Shown here in pieces: positions 58,494-64,000 of a stretch of DNA of 64,000 nucleotides (the stretch's first letter is position 1; each line of letters opens with the position of its first letter). Under the pieces are notes generated by a model, which was not told the DNA's origin, did not search any database, and saw only the letters and a program-made list of their open reading frames with translations. A program made the translations under genes and the position numbers. The stretch comes from Phorcus lineatus (taxonomy: Eukaryota > Mollusca > Gastropoda > Trochida > Trochidae): contig OV121092.1 of assembly GCA_921293015.1 (NCBI GenBank), positions 6,268,001-6,332,000 on the forward strand. The letters are read 5' to 3'.

Positions 58494-59270
58494 TCTCTCC
58501 CAACAGAAGTAGCTCCGTCATAAATTCCTATAACAACCTCTGTCTTTAATCGAAGGTTTCTCGGTCTTCCGCCACCACTTGACTCAATACCTTATCGTGG
58601 TGTGGTGGTTTGCGTGCTTCAGAGACCCCGAGAGCTATGCCAGCTGGAGCTTACATGCTCCTGGTAGGGACACCCAGCCTGGACAGGTCGACTGGTAGAA
58701 GCCAGACTAAATTTGAGTCCTTCTAAAACCTGTTATCTATCTCTCACTATGCCTTTCTTTCCGTCTTTTCCCTCTTCCTGTCGATCCCTTTTCCCCTGAT
58801 CTGTCCACTCTCTTTTGGATGCTTGTCATCCACGTGTTTTATAAATGAAATAATTTTGAAAGCATGTTAAACCCCAACCAACTCACTCACAAATTTAGTC
58901 TGGCTTCTACCCGTCGACCTGTCCAGCTTGGGTGTCCCTACCAGGAGCATGAAAGCTCCAGCTGGCATAGCTCTCCCGGACTCTGAAGCACGCAAACCAC
59001 CACACCACGTTAAGGTATTGAGTCCGGTGGTGGCTGTAAAGACGACTCGAAGTGCAAGGTGCATATCCGAATAAAGTTTAGCTTTTGGGAAGCTTACGGA
59101 AATAACTTAGGCGATTAGAATGATAACTTTTCAAACGGCGTCGCTGGTTGCACAACTTTGATTGCATCCTTTAAGCGTTCTACATTTCGTGCACAAGAAA
59201 CCTTAACTTCGTATTAAGACAGAGGTTGTATAGAAATTTATGACGGAGCTACCTCTTTTGGGAGAGAATG
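58494..59270. mobile_element. Second MITE copy, split by a palindromic insertion
   Basis: Ends cattctctcccaacagaagt and tgacggagctacctcttttg (+ ggagagaatg) are inverted; similarity between the two ends runs about 70 bases here, longer than in the copy at 53862. The part 59037-59270 matches that copy in reverse complement. Between the two MITE parts lies 58567-59037. Confidence 0.75.
58567..59037. mobile_element. Palindromic element of the gtgagtgag family, about 470 bp
   Basis: Left arm (ccaccacttgactcaatacc ... aatttgagtcc, 58567-58722) and right arm (58893-59037, aaatttagtctggcttctac ... attgagtccggtggtgg) are reverse complements over about 150 bases. The middle holds a minus-strand gtgagtgag 5' part (58723-58890). 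Two family copies in inverted arrangement inserted in the MITE. Confidence 0.75.
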
Positions 59271-59332
59271 ACTCTACATAGAAACCCACATCTTACATGG
59301 TAATTTTTCTTTACTTTCTGAACTTTAATATT

Positions 59333-60669
59333 GTAACACCAACAGGGGTAGGTCTTATGAAAACTATGATCGACAGGACTTACGGGACGTCCAATTAACT
59401 ATTTGTGTATTTGTGTGAATGGTCAGAGAATGTTATATTATTATCTATGTGAGATGTGTGGTAGCGTATTTCACTAAGATAAACTGTGACCTAATGTATT
59501 GACTATGTTTACATAACCCTTTGTTAGAGTGTACTACGAGTTCGCCTGTTCCACCAGGAATAAATGTGTAACTTTTCTCTTTCATGTGTGCGGAGAAACC
59601 TTCTACTTTATTCAAGTTGAATAAACCATATTTCATCACTTTCCAACGAGTGTGTACTCATATTTTCTGAGGACAAAATGATAGCATTAAATTACATGGA
59701 CGACGCCATGTTTGTTTACACCGGAAAAGACTCGTTCAACTGTACTTAATTAAATTACGTTAGTTTCGGAAAAGCGAGTCTGTCATTTACATACGCGGCC
59801 AGGGACCGTCTCAAACTGTGACTTAGAATATTTGCAGCCATCACTGTATCCTCAACATTGTAAGACACGAAACGTTCACTTGTAACAAATGATCGAGTTA
59901 CGATCGGAAAACAAACTTGGATGACAAAACAGACTAAATACTTAAAGTTCAATAATAATTTATTTACAAGTTATAAAATATAGACATTATTAAGTTTATT
60001 AATTAATATTTTTATGTGATGAATCTAAGTGACGCCATGTCTTCACGCTAAAACCAAGAACTTTTACTAAGTACCCAGAAAAAGACTTAAGAAACCGTTA
60101 AACTTAAAATAAATATCCCCAAATTACTTGTGAAACTTAGACAAATTTTACTTATGAAAATAATAATAATTTCGACTGAAAATAACTTAAAAAACTTAAC
60201 CAAAACCAGAGAGGCATACCTTTCGACAGAAAGGGGAGCTGCTTGACCCTAAGCTGAAAAAAAACTCGACCCCTAAGCAGACCCCGCCTCCTTTTATACC
60301 CTTTGGCCCGACCCTCGTAACCTATAGTTACGCCCACGCGAGACGTGACGTCATTTCCCTACTGATGCTAAAGAGAAAATGGCGGCCACTGATCAAGAGC
60401 ACGGTCAACGTAACAATTCTTTTTGCTATAATAGTTGTAAAAACGAAGTAGTGACTATCTTACTATGAAAATACGATGTATACAAGTTACTACAATTATA
60501 TAAATAGGTAAGTGATAGATGACATTACATATTTTGATTATTATTTACGAAATTAGTCACGTATATTTCAAATACATTATCGGCCACATGTTAGAATACC
60601 GCGAATACACTCGATCAGTGCTTTGCCTTACGTTTATCCCAAACTAATATAACCCCCTATTTCTTACAA
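59333..60669 (-). mobile_element. 3' LTR of the right gypsy element, about 1.34 kb
   Basis: On the minus strand it follows a polypurine tract (aggaggggaaag, 60671-60682) and starts TGTAAGAAATAGGGGG; the proposed end is CCCCTGTTGGTGTTACA at 59333, giving TGTAA...TTACA ends. Internal promoter (minus): gccgccatttt (about 60375), TGACGTCA-type site (60347), GGTATAAAAGG (about 60295), and an AATAAA (about 59960) for 3' processing. The 5' LTR is outside the window, so the left end is inferred from the inverted terminal bases only. Confidence 0.6.
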
Positions 60670-61381
60670 CTTTCCCCTCCTAGGAAAAAGGATGTGTCCT
60701 CACATCTTAATTAGATATAAGTCTATGCCTACTTAACCAATACTTAATCTAAATTTTATTACCTGAAATAAGGCGATCTGTCTCAGGTTGTACGCCCAGT
60801 GTTCAGACAATCTATCTTAGGTTGTGTGTCTGCGCACTTTTAACTAAACTCAGAAATAAAGGTTACAATTTCCGAGTTAATGTTTCCTATTAATTCGATA
60901 TCTAACCTGATCTAAAAATTTATTTATAATATACATTCCGGATACCACTTTAAATAAAATTTATCTTTTTACAGAAAACCTTATCTAATTCTAAGTTCCC
61001 AAATATAAATAAATAGATCCATCACAATTTGTACAAAATATAGACAACTCATAGTCAATAGACAATTCATAACAGTAATATTTCACATGTATGTATATCT
61101 ATTTATATATTTATGATATTTGTAAAATTAAACTTTAATAACATCAATCAATTAAATAGAATATAATCCACGTCTATACAATTCAGCTATCACAGCTATC
61201 AATAACATTACATATTTAACAATCTCTAACCAGGTTTAAAAATCGAAAATATATATATTTAACATTCACAATAAAAATATTTACAATTTAATTCGACATA
61301 TATTTACAACAAGTTGGTCACCAGGCCGGAAGAGGTTTGCCAAAATATATAAACAATGATTCTCATTCCCTAATTTACAAG
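60670..61381 (-). other. Untranslated region between third frame and LTR
   Basis: AT-rich, no open frame of note; ends in the polypurine tract that primes plus-strand synthesis in LTR elements. Confidence 0.5.
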
Positions 61382-62498
61382 TTAAAATAATTTATAAGAT
61401 TGCCACCCAATTTGAAAGAATAATTTACATTCCTTTACATCATTACGTTCCCTTGGCCTGGCCTGGTGACTCCCCTCCACCGACTCCCGGTGGTGCTCCT
61501 CACGGTGCATCTTTGCACCTGGGGGGAACCGGTGGAGGTCCCTGGCCAGACCACCCTCTCTCTCTTTATTTCCCCGTCTGGCCAGCTCCAGCTGCCTCTT
61601 CAACTCGTTCTCATTCTTCCTTCTTTCTTCTAGCGCTCTTTTTAACTCAAAAAGTTCTCGCCCCTGCTTCCTAATTACATTCAAGTTTTCTTGTTCCCTC
61701 CTCTTCCTCCTCTCTATCTCCTCCCTCTCCCTCTTGCCTTTCTCCTCCTCTACTCTTCTCCGCTTTCCCTCCTCTCTCTTCTTTCCCTCATCTTTTCTCC
61801 TCCTCTTCTCTTCCCTCTCTCCGTCTTCTCTCCCCTCTTCCTCCTTTTCTTCTTCTCTTCTTTCTTCGTTCTCCTTCTTTCTCCTCTCTTCCTCTCTCTT
61901 TCCTCTCTCCTCTTCCTCCTCTCTTTTTCTCTTCTGCTTCTCTTCCTCCTCCCTCTTCCCTTTCTCCTGTTTCTCCTTCTCTTCCCCTCTCTCTTTCTCT
62001 TCTCCTGCTTTTCCTCTTCCTTCTTTCTTCTCTTCCTCCTCTCTCTTTCTCTTCTGTTTCTCTTCCTCCTCCCTCTTCCCTTTCTCCTGTTTCTCCTTCT
62101 CTTCCCCCTCTCTCTTTCTCTTCTCCTGCCTTTCCTCTTCCTTCTTTCTTCTCTCTTCCTCCTCTTTCTCTTCTGTTTCTCTTCCTCCTCTCTCTTTCCG
62201 TTCTCTTCCTCCTCTTTCTTTTTCTTCTGCTGCTTTTCCTTCATTTCTTCTTCTTTCTTTCTCCTCTCCTTCTTCTCTTCCTCTCTCTTTCTTTCCGCTT
62301 AACTCTCCCTTTACTCTTAAAGTCCCAGTCGTCGTCCGATGGAGAGTCGGACGACGACATGTCCAGATCATCTCGGATGGTCTTGAAGGAGTTTTCTTCC
62401 GCCGAACTCTCCTCGCTTACAAATGGATGAAACATATCCAAATGTTTCCGAAGGTCCTTCCTGGACATAGTTTCAAACGAGCACTTGTTGCACTTCAT
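61382..62498 (-). CDS. Third gypsy frame: C2H2 finger, Lys/Glu/Arg tract, coiled coil
   Basis: The frame opening at 62498 has a good C2H2 finger, CNKCSFETMSRKDLRKHLDMFH (C-x2-C-x12-H-x4-H), then an acidic Ser/Asp stretch (SSSDSPSDDDWDF) and a basic run, stopping at 62241. A second frame (62371-61382) covers the same tract and continues through about 200 residues of Glu/Lys/Arg, a coiled-coil segment (ELFELKRALEERRKNENELK), and ends with QIGWQSYKLF. One frame change between about 62371 and 62241 would join finger and coiled coil; whether that is a mutation or programmed frameshifting is open. Position between pol and the 3' LTR is where env-like genes sit, but there is no signal peptide or membrane segment, so it is not env. 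Function unknown. Confidence 0.6.
61690..62300. repeat. 600-base pyrimidine/purine strand-asymmetric tract with a 126-bp internal duplication
   Basis: The plus strand is almost entirely C and T. Within it, ctctttctcttctgtttctc to ccttctttcttctct recurs at a spacing of about 126 bases (about 61925 and 62050), i.e. 42 codons in the minus frame. The long open frames on the plus strand here are a by-product of the skewed composition. Confidence 0.85.
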
Positions 62499-62623
62499 AC
62501 TTCTTTTTCTTTAGTTTTCTGCAAAAGTAAACATGTAGATATATCTCTTAACAAGGTTATTATACTAAAAATATCTCAGATTCCTCCTTAAATTCCCTCC
62601 CATGAATAAGTTCTTGGTTCAGC

Positions 62624-64000
62624 TTAAACAATAAAATCATTAAGATATGATGGCGGTCTCCTGCGACGTGTGGTCCCAGGATCTTTTGGTATCAGGTCAG
62701 TAGCAACTTCTGTATCTTCTTCGGCATCTGTCCCTTCTTCTGTGGTGGCTGTGGAAATTTCAATTTCTTCATTCAAAATTCTTGAGATGCAAGGTTTCAT
62801 GCGATCCACATGTATCACCTGATCTTTACCTCTCGGTCCACAGTTCACCCTGAAATTTACATCACTCAATTTTGACTTAACAACAAAGGGTCCACGCCAG
62901 AAACACTGTAATTTTGGGCTAATCCCAACCTTCTTCATCAGGAAAAATACCCAAACTTTGGAACCAACTTCATAATTTGCCTTCTTTGATCTACGATCAT
63001 AATTCTTCTTCTGACGATTTTGACTCTGACCTAAATTCTCTCTTGCCCTAAGATAAACATCTTCTAGACGGGACTGTAGGATGTCAACCCACTCATGTTC
63101 TCTGACTCTGTTTTCAGGTGGACAACCGATGAAGAGATGTATTGGCAAGTTGACTTCTCTGCCGAACATCATGAAATTTGGCGTGAACTTGGTACTGCTG
63201 TGAACAGTTGCTCTGTAGGCCATGGTCACATAGGGTAAGTACAAATCCCAATCTTTCTGATTGTCTTTGACATATGCACTCAACATAGCCTCTAGAGTAC
63301 GGTTGAAACGCTCCACCAGACCGTCAGATCTAGGATGAAATGGGGTGGTTCGAGTCTTCTCGATGCCTAAAAGAGAACATAAATCCTGAAAGAGATTGGA
63401 CTCGAATTGTCTCCCCTGATCTGAATGAATCTGTCTTGGAATGCCAAAAGTCATTATGAATTTTTCCACTAAAATTTCTGCAACTGTCATAGCTTCTTGA
63501 TTTGGCATAGGATAAGCTTCAACCCATTTTGTGAAGTAGTCTGTAATTACAAGAATGTAATGGTTTCCGTCTTCTGTTTCAGGTAATGGATATCAAGTGC
63601 CACACGCTCCATTGGAACTCCTGCCCCAGTCAACTGCATCTGGCCTTGTTTCTTCCTGGATGGAGGCTTCCTCTTGCTGCACGCCTCGCAAGAATTGATC
63701 CACATTTCAACATCAGCCCTAAGTCCAGCCCAGTAGTATTTCTGCCGCAGTCGTTCCACTGTCTTGGCAACAGCTAAGTGTCCACCCGTCTTTGTGTCAT
63801 GAGTTTGTTCAAGGACTTGCTTTCTTAATGCTTGTGGAACTAGTGCTTGTAAGAGTTCAGACTTTCCATCATCTGACTGCCACCTGCGGAATAGAACATC
63901 GTCTTTTAACTGTAATTGATCCCAGAGTGCCCAATAAGTTTTAAAAGTGTCACTGAAAAGAGAAATCTCTGCCCAGTCTGGACGTGTGCCTTGTTCAAAC
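62624..64000 (-). pseudogene. Ty3/gypsy pol: integrase and C-terminus, runs off the right edge
   Basis: From the edge: LFRRWQSDDG, then the H2C2 zinc-binding module (THDTKTGGHLAVAKT ... CEACSKRK), LTGAGVPMERVALDI carrying the first catalytic Asp, HSDQGRQFE with the second, and DGLVERFNRTLEAML with the Glu, followed by FTPNFMMFGREVNLP, VGSKVWVF, KLQCFWRGPFVVKSKLSD, and an RRRRPPSYLND tail (stop at 62624). A small deletion just after ALDI (about 63588) shifts the frame, so the enzyme is split; the rest is well preserved, suggesting a recently lost copy. RT and gag, if present, lie beyond 64000. Confidence 0.9.

Noticed and set aside
61691..62591. Long plus-strand open frames of 200-285 residues, rich in Ser, Leu, Phe and Pro
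   Set aside because: They are antisense to the Lys/Glu/Arg frame of the gypsy element and exist because the plus strand is nearly pure pyrimidine and so lacks stop codons.

Overview
This is eukaryotic, AT-rich, intron-containing genomic DNA from an animal, most likely a gastropod mollusc. Coding exons are short, split and flanked by GT/AG sites. The repeats are of invertebrate type: a family starting with gtgagtgagtgagttgggg, a 152-bp repeat behind (gtcc)n tracts, Penelope, Ty3/gypsy, L2-like and EnSpm elements. The mollusc assignment rests on recall of repeat style, not on a search. Most isolated long reading frames are chance or lie in repeats; the real genes had to be assembled exon by exon.

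Layout. 0.5-2.7 kb (+): a broken spliced gene whose end resembles the His box of ubiquitin-specific proteases. 3.6-4.3 kb: a 67-bp minisatellite. 4.3-20.3 kb: mostly AT-rich and empty, with a frame-broken small gene (11.5-12.0 kb), a tRNA-derived SINE (13.9 kb) and a hairpin element (18.6 kb). 20.6-25.1 kb (-): a four-exon secreted-protein gene with signal peptide, PAN-like domain, EB/EGF-like module and WSC domain, plus a decayed extra WSC exon and an 87-bp tandem repeat before its start.

25.97-36.74 kb: a head-to-tail duplication of a 5.4-kb block (96-99% alike by eye) holding a minisatellite and a dead L2-like LINE, itself split by a 374-bp inverted-repeat insertion. The junction shows six bases of microhomology. 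37.7-38.8 kb: 152-bp tandem repeats. 39.0-40.7 kb (-): 3' end of a dead gypsy element. 40.9-42.5 kb (-): a phase-consistent spliced gene for an unrecognised coiled-coil protein. 43.5-43.85 kb (-): RNase-H-type LINE tail.

46.6-52.2 kb (+): a dead EnSpm/TNP2 transposase followed by a frame-broken gene of a PIN/FEN-like invertebrate family. That gene is split by a 1,983-bp insertion with a perfect 16-bp target duplication; the insertion carries a Penelope-type GIY-YIG fragment in inverted duplication, a C2H2 zinc-finger frame, CRE-rich promoter sequence with TATA, and a hammerhead ribozyme just after the TATA box. 52.6-59.3 kb: nested MITEs, a Harbinger-like Myb/SANT fragment, gtgagtgag repeats and one orphan first exon (55.25 kb). 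59.3-64 kb (-): a gypsy element running off the right edge, with a 1.3-kb LTR, a pol frame broken by a small deletion, and an unusual third frame (C2H2 finger, long Lys/Glu/Arg tract, coiled coil).

Apart from the 20.6-25.1 kb and 40.9-42.5 kb genes, nothing here looks like an intact host gene; the window is dominated by mobile-element remains at several levels of nesting.
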